A stretch of DNA of 64,000 nt, taken from positions 59,003,295 through 59,067,294 of the forward strand of contig OU015524.1 of assembly GCA_907165065.1 (NCBI GenBank), written 5' to 3'. The position numbers and the translations under genes were made by a program. Positions 26,701-37,638 of this stretch are shown in pieces. Within the stretch, counting starts at the first letter, position 1, and each line of letters opens with the position of its first letter. A model generated the notes under the pieces. The model made no database searches. It was given only the letters and a program-made list of their open reading frames with translations, and was not told the origin of the DNA. This DNA is from Caprimulgus europaeus. Lineage: Eukaryota; Chordata; Aves; Caprimulgiformes; Caprimulgidae.

Positions 26701-29700
26701 AGTTCACTTTTCAACATTATACACACAGTTACCTGTCGGCATTCACAGTCTAAGTTGTCTTTCATCTACCATGCTTATCCAACACCAATGTTAAAAACTA
26801 AGTGCATTTTAAGATGTCACATTTTTGTGGAATAAGACTCAGCTGCTCTGCTTCCAGGCTAGTTTGGTCTTTTTAGTGGCACAAATTTAGTTCAGTTTAA
26901 ATAAAACAAGTACAGTGCAGATTGGCTCTACGTCTGTTGCAGCAATGTTGTTTTGTGTTATAGATGAAGAAACTTGTGTACAGGGCCAGGGAATCATGTA
27001 AATCAATATCCCAAAGTTAGTTTTCTCCTTTACTTTTAAATAACTAATAGATCTTTAGCCAGTGAGTGTAATCACTCCTCTCTTTTTCTATTTGCTGTAT
27101 TATTGACTGAAAATATTTGTCAGAGGAGGTCATAGTCCAGTCCAAGGAAAGCTTTGGGCAGGCATGACTGGATGGGAGACTGCAGATTATGGGCTCACTT
27201 AGAGCTGTGTGGGAAGGCTTCAGTGAAAGGAGGGCAGAGGTACAATAAAGCACATGCATAGTGATCCTGACACGTTAAAGCCAGTGCCTGGAAACATGCA
27301 AGTTTGACTTCCAGTGCACATATTGGTCAACTCTGGACCCACGTTCTGTGAGTGCGACACATCCAGGAGGCATCCAGGCTGTTGTGCATTCGTGATGCAT
27401 TTTTCCTTTGCCTGTGCCTTGTGGCTAAGTGTTGTGTTCAGTGGGATTTGAAATATTGAGAAATAGGCATGGGATATTGCTTGGAAAGACTGCTGGATGT
27501 CTGAACATCACAGACAAATAGATGTCACTGAGCAAAGGTCATGAGGGCTGAGGCACCCCTCCTGCTGCTGTCCCCAAAATATCTCTGTACATAGGCATTT
27601 CTGCTTTCAGAAACCGCAAAGGTGTCAAACCCTAGTGGATGGTAATGCCCAGAAAGTGCTTGAATCTTGAAACTAAGTTACCAATAATTGAAACAAATTC
27701 AAAGAATGCAACTTCAGTGAGGACACAAATTGCACACACCCCCCCCTCCAATCTTCAGTATTATTTGGTATAGGAAAATTGGCACAAGTAAACGTGCTGT
27801 TTTCTTTCATTCACAGCCAATTGAACCCCACACAGAATTGAAAGTATGGTATGCTGCCGATTATGCCAAATTTATGGAAGCTTCTGCAGTCTTCATTAAA
27901 GAAGAATCTGATGTCTGTCCTTTGCCTCCAGTAGCAGTAAGTACCCCTAATCCGCATCCAAGCCATCACCAGACATAGTAAATTACAATTTACATGGTTT
28001 CACTGATTGTGTAACTCTAGTGCTAGACCATAGCTAGTGCTAGAGTAGACCATAGAGAAGTAGGCTAACACAAAGCCAAGAGCGATTTTAACCAAACAGC
28101 TACTCAGAGAAAGGCTGCTCTTCCTCTCTTGTGTTTGTAATCCAATGGAGCCATTAGATATAGCCAGAAGTAAGTGAGACCAGTGGGATGTGTTGGAAAG
28201 ACTTAAGATTGGTATTAATTTGTAGATAACCAAGCTGTCCAGCCTCAGACTTCTTTAACCAGTTCCCCTTTGTTATGCTCTGACTGGTTGGTCAGATAAC
28301 GCGCTGTGCAATAACCCTTCCCTTCTAATCCAAATACCTTCCCTCTGTATGATAGTAGGAATCCTTAAATTGATAGCAGAAGTTCCTAAGTGTTGAAAAC
28401 ATGACAGTGAAGATTGATATCTAAGCTAGAAGGAAATGTTAAACAGGGAATGTGATAGAACCAGGAATTCAGAGGTGTTCCAGGAAGGGAAGTAACCCTG
28501 TTGTTACAGGGCTTGAGAGTATACCCATAAAAGAAGAAGTGGGAGGGCCACAGCGTCAGACATAGATAAAGTAGAGGAGGGCTCTGTCTGTAAATAGACA
28601 CAGAGTCAGCACAGCCTCACCAGGTTCTCCAGAGCAAGCTAGCCCAAGATCAAGGGAAAGTAAGGACAGTTTATGGGAAGCTGAAGTAAAAATACAGACA
28701 CAGCTAAGGAAGCATATGGTCGTGTATTAACTGGAAGTACTTTTCATCAGTGACCGGGGTTTTTTTGTAATTGGTTTTACTGGAGCTTTTAAAATGTCAA
28801 TATTTAAAGTGAATTCATCTGAATCCAGTAGAACTCTTATTTCCACAGAAATAAGACTTCCAAATAATGCACTGCTTGCCAAAAAACTTTTATGTTTTAA
28901 TGCCTCTAAGTCGGGATAGATTTAAGAGCTCCAAACCTAAAGTGTTTTTTATTGAGTTTAAGAAAGTCTAACACCAAATGTCAAGCTAAGTGAGGAAGCC
29001 TCTCCTGGAGGCGTTGACCATTGACCATTGGTAAAGCATGAAGTCAGCCCAAAATGTAAGGAAATCCTGTGCAGTTAAACTACATTTGTGTGTAGAAACC
29101 CACGCAATTTTTGTATGATTGCAATAGCAGATAAATTGTGTCAGTCTAAGGATAAAGTACAATTTGCAACTGCTTTTATGAGTAATTCCATAAAAGGAAC
29201 AAATGTAGAGGCTTGGAAATTCAGTAAGCACAGATAAACAGAGTTGAAGGACTCGGGGCTGTTACAGTAAATGCTAAACAGAAACATAGAAATCGGTATT
29301 TAGACAACCTTTTTTTTTTCTTCCTAGTTTGTAGACTCCTAGAGAGAATCCATTTACAGCTGAACAGCTGTGTGGTAGTACATTGAAGTAAATATCACTA
29401 CAATGACAGGTCTTGGGAAAGTCCAGAAGAGGTAGGGTCAGTGTGAAGAGTATGACCTTTTCTTAGAACGGCTAATAAGAAAGACCTGTTTCTGTTCTCC
29501 TTGCAGAAAGAGCCTGTAGACCCTTGGATATGCTCCAGCTGTAGAAGCACTTTTGCAACTTTTGCTCTGCTAGAATCTCACCAGTGCATCCATAAAGACA
29601 GAGTCCTTACCACCAGGTTCAGACCACCAAATAAATTAGGACCTGTGAAAGCAAAAAGCAAACTCAAAGGGAAGCTGAGAGGAGCGGCATTAGGCAAAAG

Positions 29701-31655
29701 CATTGCCCAGTGCTACGGGGCCATTTCCTGTTCCTCGGCTGCAAAGCTCAGCTGTGCCAGCTCAGGAAGCGCTTGTGATGCTCTGGTGAGGTTGATACCC
29801 AAATGGAGAAATGGCCGGTCTTCACTGTTGAAGGGAAGAGAAGTGAAGCAGCCAGAGAGTTACCCTTGCCGACTCTGTGGGAAGATATTTGATTCCATTG
29901 ACAAGCTCACAGTCCACACTTACATGCACAAAGGGGAGCGCCCCTACAAGTGTTCACAGCACGGATGCACAAAAGCCTTCATTTCCAAATATAAATTGCT
30001 CAGGTACAGCTCTGAAGGCACTCCTTTTCTGGTGGGTGTGTGGGGAAAAAAACATCGTCTTTTTCCTCTTGAGTGTCCTAGTGACACTTGATCCCCTAGT
30101 TCCAGTTTTTATTATTCCTCTTGTGGTAGAATTGGAGAAAACTAATCTCTCTCAATTGCTGTGGCTACTCAAAAAGATTATGTTGAGCAATTTTAACCTG
30201 TATGCTTTGATTAACACATTACACCCTTCCCCTGAAAAGAAGCTAGGCTTTTATTAATAACTGGAGAACTTGTGAAAATGCCTTCCTTCAAGAGTGACAG
30301 TGTTTTGAAATCTTGAAGCTGCACTGTGTACCAGAGTGAATGTAAATACAAACAACTTTTTTCTTTTTTTTGGTCTTAGGCACTCAGCCACTCATTCTCC
30401 GCAGAAATCTCACCAGTGTGGCTACTGTGAAAAGACCTTTCACAGGAAAGACCACCTAAAGAATCACCTTCAGACTCATGACCCTAACAAGATGGCCTTC
30501 AAGTGTGAAGAGTGTGGTAAGAAGTACCACACCAAACTAGGCTATAAGAGACACTTGGCTCTTCACGCAGCCACCAGTGGGGACCTTACCTGTAGGGTAT
30601 GTGCCCAGGAGTTTGGCGGCACTGAAGTTTTGTTGGAACACCTCAAAAGCCATGCAGGGAAACCAACTGGCAATACCAAGGAAAAGAAACACAAGTGTGA
30701 CCACTGCGAGCGTCACTTCTATACGCGTAAAGACGTGCGGCGCCACATGGTCGTTCACACAGGCTGCAAAGACTTTCTGTGCCAGTTTTGTGCCCAGAGG
30801 TTTGGGCGGAAGGACCACTTGACTCGCCATACTAGGAAGACTCATCCACAAGAACTGCTGAAGAGCAGGTTGCAGAATGGGGACTCAGTGGGTCTCCTTG
30901 ACCAGCTTTTTCCATTCAGACTGAAGGAAGATACCAGCGCACTCTCCCCTTTTCCTGAACGGGTCTCGGTGCAGAATGGGATTTTAAATAGTTCAGAATC
31001 AGAGGAATACAACTGTTCACATCTTCATTCCCAGGCAAGCTTACAAACTGCTCTTCCTCTTGAGCCTTCTCCTCACTTGCAAAGGATGGGCTGTGCAGAC
31101 AGCCTTCCAGCTGTCCATCCCACACCGTGCTCAACAGCCGTTCCTGCCAACCTGAACCTTCATCAGCCTAATAAATACGACCTTAGTTCTACCTCATTTG
31201 CAACAGGATCCCTCAAGAATCTACCGATAAAAGTGGATGTTAAAGGTTACAATGTTCATCTTCTTGAGGACCTGCCGTTACCAGAACCTCAGTCTCTCCA
31301 CAAAATCAGTCTGGAAGAAGCTTCCTCAGGGCCTGTGGGGGATGCTAGTAAGTACCCAGTGCACAAGGAGACAGAGGCAGCAGCTGAAACTACGAGCCTG
31401 CCTTTCATGGATCTCACTCATGTGATGAGTTTCTGGCAGCTGCCACCAGGTGACAACCAGAACACTACTGGGGATATCACAATGTCATTTGGTCCAGAGG
31501 AACCATCACATAGGCTGAGTGGCCTTGGCCAACAGCAAGGTCTTCAGCTAGCAACTGGTGGGATGGCCATAAACCAGCTGCATCATCTTCCTCGCTCCTT
31601 TCCATCCACTACAAATTCTGTAACGTTGCCTCATTTTCACCATGCCTTCAAATAA
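5701..31655 (+). CDS. PLAGL1: PLAGL1 (ZAC1)-type zinc finger transcription factor with an N-terminal PR/SET domain
   Basis: Seven coding exons join in phase: 5701-5719, 20782-20937, 21961-22073, 24372-24521, 27817-27936, 29507-30003 and 30380-31655. They give 2331 nt and 776 residues. Seen: a CxxC-CxxH knuckle (C8, C11, C19, H22), a PR/SET domain (about 24-170), a PRDM-type C2H2 finger (C195, C198, H211, H215), a basic linker (about 216-302), seven PLAG-type C2H2 fingers (C307 to H507) and a 270-residue tail with [16 protein letters not shown] and a C-terminal LPHFHHAF. Fingers and tail match mammalian PLAGL1, a nuclear DNA-binding activator that restrains cell growth and is imprinted in mammals. 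The PR part is closest to PRDM10/PRDM15 and lacks the catalytic SET NHxC motif, so a binding role is more likely than methyltransferase activity (inference). Human PLAGL1 (463 residues) lacks this N-terminus. Neighbours ZC2HC1B and LTV1 confirm orthology by synteny. Confidence 0.93.
6890..7268 (+). repeat. CR1 LINE fragment (old, 5'-truncated)
   Basis: The segment has the order of the CR1 ORF2 3' end: ggagaggttgaaggagttg, then a degraded middle, then ggaataggctgcccagggaa with gtggtggaatttccc, and the ggctggggtagctgg end. It is diverged and its reading frame is broken. It lies in intron 1 of PLAGL1 in the same orientation as the gene. Confidence 0.75.
13727..13754. repeat. (TCAA)7 microsatellite
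   Basis: There are seven perfect tandem copies of TCAA in PLAGL1 intron 1. It is probably length-polymorphic. Confidence 0.95.
15260..15273. repeat. Poly-C run (C14)
   Basis: A run of 14 C residues in PLAGL1 intron 1. Its length may be unreliable because homopolymers are prone to sequencing error. Confidence 0.9.
16190..17350. promoter_or_regulatory. GC-rich patch in PLAGL1 intron 1, possible alternative promoter or enhancer
   Basis: This stretch is visibly richer in G+C and CpG than the rest of the intron, with many CG dinucleotides around 16200-16400, 16580-16850 and 16970-17300. It is less dense than the LTV1 island. Mammalian PLAGL1 uses more than one promoter, so an internal start is conceivable, but I see no TATA box or defined first exon. 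Low confidence. Confidence 0.25.
20782..20937 (+). CDS. PLAGL1: PLAGL1 coding exon 2: zinc knuckle and start of the PR domain
   Basis: This 156-nt exon lies between the acceptor ctttgtag and the donor gtaagtatt. It covers residues 7-58 plus one base. It encodes CEDCGKSL...ECKLHGP and then [18 protein letters not shown]. The spaced C-C-C-H pattern and the SRARxxLP motif are typical of the N-terminal side of PRDM10 and PRDM15 PR domains. Confidence 0.9.
21961..22073 (+). CDS. PLAGL1: PLAGL1 coding exon 3: PR domain core
   Basis: This 113-nt exon enters in phase 1 and leaves in phase 0, covering residues 59-96. It contains [20 protein letters not shown], the conserved GVFA...I.KRTQFGP block of PRDM10/15-type PR domains. 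The acceptor attcacag and the donor caggtaaaa are both canonical. Confidence 0.92.
24372..24521 (+). CDS. PLAGL1: PLAGL1 coding exon 4: PR domain core
   Basis: This 150-nt, phase 0-0 exon covers residues 97-146. It contains [20 protein letters not shown] followed by [14 protein letters not shown]. The NWMxxVRxA and LVAYQ blocks are diagnostic for PR domains and stand where SET enzymes carry the NHxC motif. That motif is absent here. Confidence 0.92.
27817..27936 (+). CDS. PLAGL1: PLAGL1 coding exon 5: end of the PR domain
   Basis: This 120-nt, phase 0-0 exon covers residues 147-186. It contains [20 protein letters not shown], the conserved ELxVWYxxxYA closing motif of PR/SET domains. An acidic linker with KEESD follows and could be a sumoylation-like site (inference). 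The donor is gcagtaagt. Confidence 0.92.
29507..30003 (+). CDS. PLAGL1: PLAGL1 coding exon 6: PRDM-type finger, basic linker, PLAG fingers 1-2
   Basis: This 497-nt exon (residues 187-351, leaving in phase 2) opens with a C2H2 finger after the PR domain (WICSSC...HQCIH). A linker of about 87 residues follows, rich in Lys, Ser and Ala, with a [12 protein letters not shown] stretch that could be a nuclear localisation signal. PLAG finger 1 (PCRLCGKIF) and most of finger 2 ([14 protein letters not shown]) come next. PRDM-like and PLAG-like parts share one uninterrupted frame, so they belong to one protein. Confidence 0.93.
30380..31655 (+). CDS. PLAGL1: PLAGL1 last coding exon: PLAG fingers 2-7 and C-terminal tail
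   Basis: The acceptor gtcttag ends at 30379 and the stop TAA is at 31653-31655. The exon encodes the end of finger 2 and fingers 3-7. Family motifs include [44 protein letters not shown] and [17 protein letters not shown]. From about residue 508 the tail is rich in Ser, Pro and Leu, probably the transactivation region. Its end LPHFHHAFK closely resembles the mammalian PLAGL1 C-terminus. Confidence 0.96.
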
Positions 31656-32580
31656 CTATCACCATGTTTGGGTTTTATTCCTTCTGGGTTTTTTAAAGAC
31701 TGTGCTTCTTACTTAAATCTGTTAGGATGGGGTGGTTTGGGTTTGGTTTGGTTTTTAAGAAAAACTGCCCCAAATGTTTTCAAAGCACGTTATGGACATG
31801 GTAGTTAAATTCAGGACGTTAATAAAGAAGAAGCTCTATTTTCATACTACTATTAGTTTTTTAGCATATGACAATAGTAGAACTAACATATTTCCCTCAG
31901 CACCCTCTATTTTTGTTTCTTACCTTTCACACAAAGAAGTGAATAAATATCTTCAGTGATAGCAAAGCATCATAACAGGCAGAGTAAAAACTGGCTGCTG
32001 CTGTAGGAGAATAGGGTTAGGGTGAAGGGGAAGAAGGGGGAAATCTCAGAAAAATAATTTTAATGAGCCATAAATCACAGCAAATTTATACACATGGCAA
32101 ACATAACAAATGATTTATCAACATCACAGATTTCTGTTAAGCACTTAATTACTGAACTTGATGAATCTTTAATTTAAATCAAAATCATTCCAAGAGTGAA
32201 TCTTACCTCCTTGTTTCCCTTTTTTAAAATGCAGATCACTATTGTAATCCATTTAACTAGATTTTGTTTTCTGAAGCGCACTTCAGCTGTGTGCTTCTCC
32301 TGCGTTTTTTCCTAGAGCTGGAAATAACTACCACTTCTGCATGACTGTGTAAGAGCTGATGTCTTGTATATGTGCAGTTTTCAGAATGGGAAGTGAAGTG
32401 TCTCAAATGTTAGAGCAAAACATGAATTTTCACTAAAAGCTGAATCTGGCAAGGTATCAGACACTGGTCTCTCTAGTAAGGCACTTAAGTATTTGCTTAA
32501 ATTTAAGCATATGTTATCCCATTGGGTCACCAGCTTGGTTGATTTAACACTCAATAAAACAATAATGCTTCCTACCTAAC
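31656..32580 (+). other. PLAGL1: PLAGL1 3' UTR (extent uncertain)
   Basis: Sequence after the stop codon has no coding potential. AATAAA signals occur at 31821-31826, 31942-31947 and 32553-32558, with later ones near 32943 and 33765. I cannot tell which is used. The 32553 signal would give a UTR of about 0.9 kb. Confidence 0.5.
32553..32558 (+). terminator. Candidate PLAGL1 polyadenylation signal AATAAA
   Basis: AATAAA lies about 0.9 kb after the PLAGL1 stop. Earlier copies at 31821 and 31942 are alternatives for shorter transcripts. Position on the + strand is compatible with PLAGL1 only. Confidence 0.35.
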
Positions 32581-35500
32581 AGGCCTTTATTCACCTTCTG
32601 TTGATGAAAATGGCCTTTGTTTAGTCTGGGGAATTATTATTAGTCGTAGCCATCTGAAGAGTGGATTCCTTCACGGAAAGCCAACCCTGTCCAGGCAGCC
32701 TGCCCCGGGGAGCCTGCGACCCAGCAGGACCATTGTGGGGGCAGAAGGGTTGCACAGAAGGGTTGTGGTGCTGAGCTCACACCTGGCCCTCTTCAAAACC
32801 AGGTTATGGATCTGCCTCACAAGTGTGGCCTGAAAGGAGTGGGTGTGATGATGGTTAATAGTACCTAATGATCATTACAGTGTGAAGCAAACATGTTCTC
32901 TTCTCCCCCATTAATCACAGGAATATTTCCAGACAGCTTCAAATAAAAATATTTTTTAAATGATTGCTGTTTTGCTGTTAATGAACTACAATGACATTGC
33001 ACAACTACAGGGATCTGAATATTCTTACAAGTTCATTACTACTTGCATTAAGGAAAGGTTGTGTTATTGCAGTTCATGCAATGAGAATATGTTCTTCAGC
33101 TACACTGTTGGGGGGTATGTTTTGTTATGAAAATAAGGCAAACCAGAAAGAATTTTAAGATCATTCTTGTAATGATAACAGCAATAGGAGGAGTGAGTGC
33201 TGCACAGTCCTGCCCAGTTAGCAGTTATTGATTTAGGAGTTCCAGAATAGGGAAGGGATTGCAAACGATGTTATATACACATTCTACAGCCAGGCTTGTG
33301 TTTTCATCTGGAGTTGGAAAGGTGTGTGTGTTCACTTCCTGCGCTGTTTTCCTTATTCACACAAATTATATTCACTTGGCTTCCTCCAAGCTTATGTACT
33401 TGTAAAAAAAAAAAAAAAAACCCCAACAAAAAACCCCCACAAATTTTGTAGCACTGCCTGATCATACACTGTTAATGGACATTTGGTCATTTTGGTTTGT
33501 GCTTTTGTAAGAGGTGTAACACTTTCTGAAATACTTGTCTTCAAATTAAAATGCCATGTTAAGAAGAAAATTCAGTGCAAACACTGAGCTAGGCAGGCGC
33601 CCACGTTCTTTGAGCTGCTCGGCTGTAGCAGGGTGCCGGAGCTCTGAGCTGCCGAGAGGGGTGTGGCTGCCTGACCTCGGCCTCTTCTGAAACGTGGAAA
33701 AGAATCAGTGGTGAGAGGTGCTTATCATACAATACTGTGGGTTAAAGACTAAGTCTCATTTCAAAATAAAAGTACTAATTTTGATATTAAAACACTTAAA
33801 AAGCACGGTGGTGGTGTCTACAAGTAAAACACATTGAATGTGTAGTGCTGGAGCTTTTACCCTTCATTCCAGTCAGATTTCTCTTTCCAGATTCTTGGCA
33901 TCATAAATGCAGAGGAAGGTGATGATGTCCCATCACAAAGAAAGCCAAGTTATTTCAAAAGATCATGTTTGCAGAAAAATTGATTTATCTTAAAATTCTC
34001 ACAACTTGGGAGGTACCCCTGAGTCCTCTAAGACTTAGTGTAGGCCTGGAGTTTCTCACAGCTTTTGTTAGGGAGACTTTTGTGGGTATTTTTGAGAGGC
34101 CATCAGTAGGTGAGGCTCAACAATGCTTTGTTTCTGGGCAAATTCTTTGGGCCCAACAGACCTGCCAGGTGTGGGCCTGAATATCACCTTGCTGAAAGCA
34201 ATAATTTGAGGTCGGTGGGGTTAAGGTCACAGGCAAGGCAGTGCTAAAGGAGAGGTGTGGAGGCAGCAGCAAGTTCTCACCAGCTCTCCCTGGGCTTACC
34301 TGTGGCGTCCAAGAGGATGGGGCTGTACCAGGCAGGCAGGTGTGACTTCAGATGGCGACGGTGGAGAAGGCAGCGAGCGCCGCAGGACACCTGTCTGGTG
34401 GCTCTGCCTTTGGCTCGTGCAGGGCTGCGACAGCACCAGCGCAGGGAGAGGTGGCCCTCACACGCCGGAGGTACGAGGTACGGTGGAGAAGGAAGGCAGC
34501 CCCACCAGTGGCCAGTCCTCCCTTGTCTCCAGCACAGCCAAATGGGAGAGGAGGATGCGAGCCAGAGGTGGGGAAGGTAGGAGAGACTGTGGCACAGCAG
34601 CTGAGACAGAACAGAAGAATGTGACCCAGTTCAAGCACTGACCCTCCTGGACATCTTAGGATATTTTACCTCACATTATAATAGTAGTAATAAAAATACT
34701 CTTTTTTTTCTGGGACACTGCTTGGAAAGCTGCAGAAGCAGTGATACAGGCCAGCTAAACAACAAAATTACTATAATCAAATGATACCATAAAATAGAGA
34801 AACAGTAAACATTTGGTCTCATAAAAAAGTACTTATATTTTTTTTAAAAAAAGCAGCATGTAAACCTGCTGAAATAATGTTAAGGAGGTAAAATGGAACA
34901 AAGGACTCTGCATCCTCTATGTAAACACAACTATTTCTAGAACTCATTTCTCATCCACTGTCAGAAACTACGTTAATTTCTTATTACTTTGGTTTTATTT
35001 ACCAACTGTTTCTGTCAGGACTCTCCATTTCCTTAACCAATGAGTTGCTGTTAATTCCTGAGAGTTTTTGCCAGCCAGTCTGATATAGGATGGTAAGTAA
35101 GATCCACATAATGATGATTCATTTTTCTGCTAGCAGAATTTTAAAGCACATTTTAATACACCATTGCTGTTCCTATAATTACATTTTCTGTGAGACAGAG
35201 GAAAATGATCTGTGCAATCAATACCAAACAAACAGCTCTACACATAGACAGAAAATAATTGGGGGGGGGGTGAGGGGGAGGAAGGGAGCAAACATGGTAA
35301 AACTTGCTCTTAATTTAAGCATTCATTTATTTGATTGTAAAAGAAAGTGATTGTGGTAGCGTTGCACGGGATCATCTGGTATGGGCTTCCCCCCTCTGCT
35401 GCTTTCTGGGTTGGAAAAAAGGCTAAGTGCTGCTTTAATATATTGGGGCTAATGCCTGTTGTTTCTAGGACAGGCCAGCTGTAGGAGTTATACTTGTTTC

Positions 35501-37170
35501 ATTGTTCTCCTTTCTATATGTATCTAGTCCCTATAAGCTACAGCCTAAGTAGAGTTTAATTAAACTCTGTAAACTCTGGTATTTATTATTGCTGTGTCCA
35601 ACTACTTTTCATTTTCAACTTTACTCTAGAAACAATTAATGGGCAAGAACATTCCTTTCAGATTTTAATTGAAAGTCTTATTGGGAACTGTTGGGCTAAA
35701 AAAACCAAACCAGTCCAACGTATTGCAACATTGAAAGTTTATGCAAGGTGATCCAGGGTTGGTGATAAATCAAGTGGCCAGAAAATGAGAAGGGGATACA
35801 CTCCCACACATCCCTGTCTTGCCAATCAATTTCTAAAAGCAATTAAAGTTTTTAATGCAAGAACAGGATTTGGTTTTAGTTAGTCTGAACTTGAGGTGCT
35901 TTGAAGCTGATACACAGCTTACACAGCTGTTTGTCACTTATCAGTCATTACCATTTATCATCTATTGTTTACTGGAGGATTCTATTAAATGTAGACACAG
36001 AATTGAGAAAAATGTTCATTTGTCTTGTTCAAGATATCAAAAGAAAGAATTAGGAAAAAAATATATATTGGATCTTCCTACATTTTCTTTAAACCATTGA
36101 ATGAGCTATTGGTAACATCCATCTCCTTTTAGGCAATTGGTTAATTAAATTTTGGCAACTGATATACAAATAATCTCACAACTTTTATAAAGGACAGCAT
36201 AATAAACTTTGTAGCCTAGGGGGAAAAAAAGGCCAGGGCAGGGGGAAGGGTGAATTTCAGTTTGCTTATTTTATTTGAATGGGGTGGCTGTAGCACTTGG
36301 AGTGGAAGAGGTACTGGAAAATTTGTGTTGCCTAAGGTCTTCCACAATGCTTCAGAAGAAAACCTTAACACTTCCTTGCCAACCAGGCACTCTAGCTTCT
36401 GTTGTGTATTTGGAGTCTGAAAGCAGCAGCACTTGTTATAGAAACAGCTTTTATATTTTACTCCATTTTATTTAAGATTAAACCTTGATCCTTGGGAGGG
36501 TGATGGAGTGGCTCATCCAGAGGATGAAAACATTTATTTGCACCACTCAAAGCCAGTTTCTCACATCTGCTTTATCAGCTAAAAAGCATTCTTGCTTCAC
36601 ACTGAAACTTGCCCAAAGTGCTCTCTAAAGCTCCTGGCAAAGCTCAAGTTTCACAGAAAATGCAGCAGCAGTTGCCAACAGCCCAGCATCTGCGCGCTCA
36701 CCCAGGCCAGTCGCTTCCGCAGTTCCCAGGGACATACAGGTCTGACTCCTGTATTTTGGACATCAGTGTGGATGTCTGTCCTGGGGTCCTGCTGGAGGCA
36801 CCAGCTGTCACAAACCTCTGTCAGCTGGCTGCAACTACAACCCTGGTGATACCTGGACTCGCCAGTGTCCTTAGGAAAAGTGTCTCCTCCCCAAGCCTGT
36901 CAGGCCCCAAGTTTCAGAGTTCGGTAGCTAAACCTTGAGATTGGTGATGGTATCAATAAATCCCTTTTGGTGGTCTGCAAGACCCTACATGATAACCATA
37001 TGAGTTACTACACTGTTAACATAGTCACAGGTAATCTGGGAAGTGGAGAACACCAGGTGAGACCACTGGGTGCTGTCTACAGTTTTTCCTTTGGCTGGCA
37101 AGTGAAGGAGGTAGGTGGAGTCGATGATGGCGTGTGGACTGAACACTCCCATACCCATTGCAGACTTCCC
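32581..37170. other. Intergenic region between PLAGL1 and ZC2HC1B (convergent genes)
   Basis: Mostly AT-rich single-copy-looking DNA. I see an A17 run at 33404-33420, a G10 run at 35261-35270 and a GC-rich patch at about 34240-34640. That patch has open frames in several readings but no protein motif. No gene can be supported. The distal part of a long PLAGL1 3' UTR could extend into its left side. Confidence 0.55.
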
Positions 37171-37174
37171 CACA

Positions 37175-37638
37175 GTTCACAGAATTGCCTAGATTGGAAA
37201 AGACCTTTAAGATCACTGAGTCCAATCATTAACCTAACACTGACAAGTCCTTGACAAAACCATGTCCCTAAGGTCTCCAAGCACTATGTCCACATGACTC
37301 TTAAATCCCTCCAGAGATGGGGACTCCACCACTGCCCTGGGCAACCCATTCCAATGCCATATAACTCCTTATATCCAATCTAAACTTCCCTTGGTGCAAC
37401 TTAAGGCCATTTTGTCTTGTCCTATCACTTGTTACTTGGTTGAACAGATCAACCTCCACCCCTCTACACCCTCCTGTCAGGTGGTTGTAGAGAGCAATAA
37501 GGTCTCCCCTCAGTCACCTTTTCTCCAGGCTAAACAACCCCAGTTCTCTCAGCTGCTCCTCATAGGAGGAGCACTCTAGACCCTTCACCAGCTTTGTTGC
37601 CCTTCTCTGGACATGCTCCAGTTGAAGGTTCTTAGCCA
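37175..37638 (-). repeat. CR1 LINE, 3' end, minus orientation
   Basis: It begins with ttcacagaattgcctagatt and ggaaaagacctttaagatca, the reverse complement of the avian CR1 3' end. It continues through the usual CR1 blocks (cactgccctgggcaaccc, ctcagctgctcctcatagga) to ctctggacatgctccag. It is diverged and 5'-truncated, with no intact frame. Confidence 0.9.

Noticed and set aside
32005..32020. Telomere-like gggttaggg
   Set aside because: Only one and a half units. No array.
33404..33440. A17 run followed by C/A-rich sequence as a possible retrocopy tail
   Set aside because: No gene-like body or target duplication seen upstream. Probably simple sequence.
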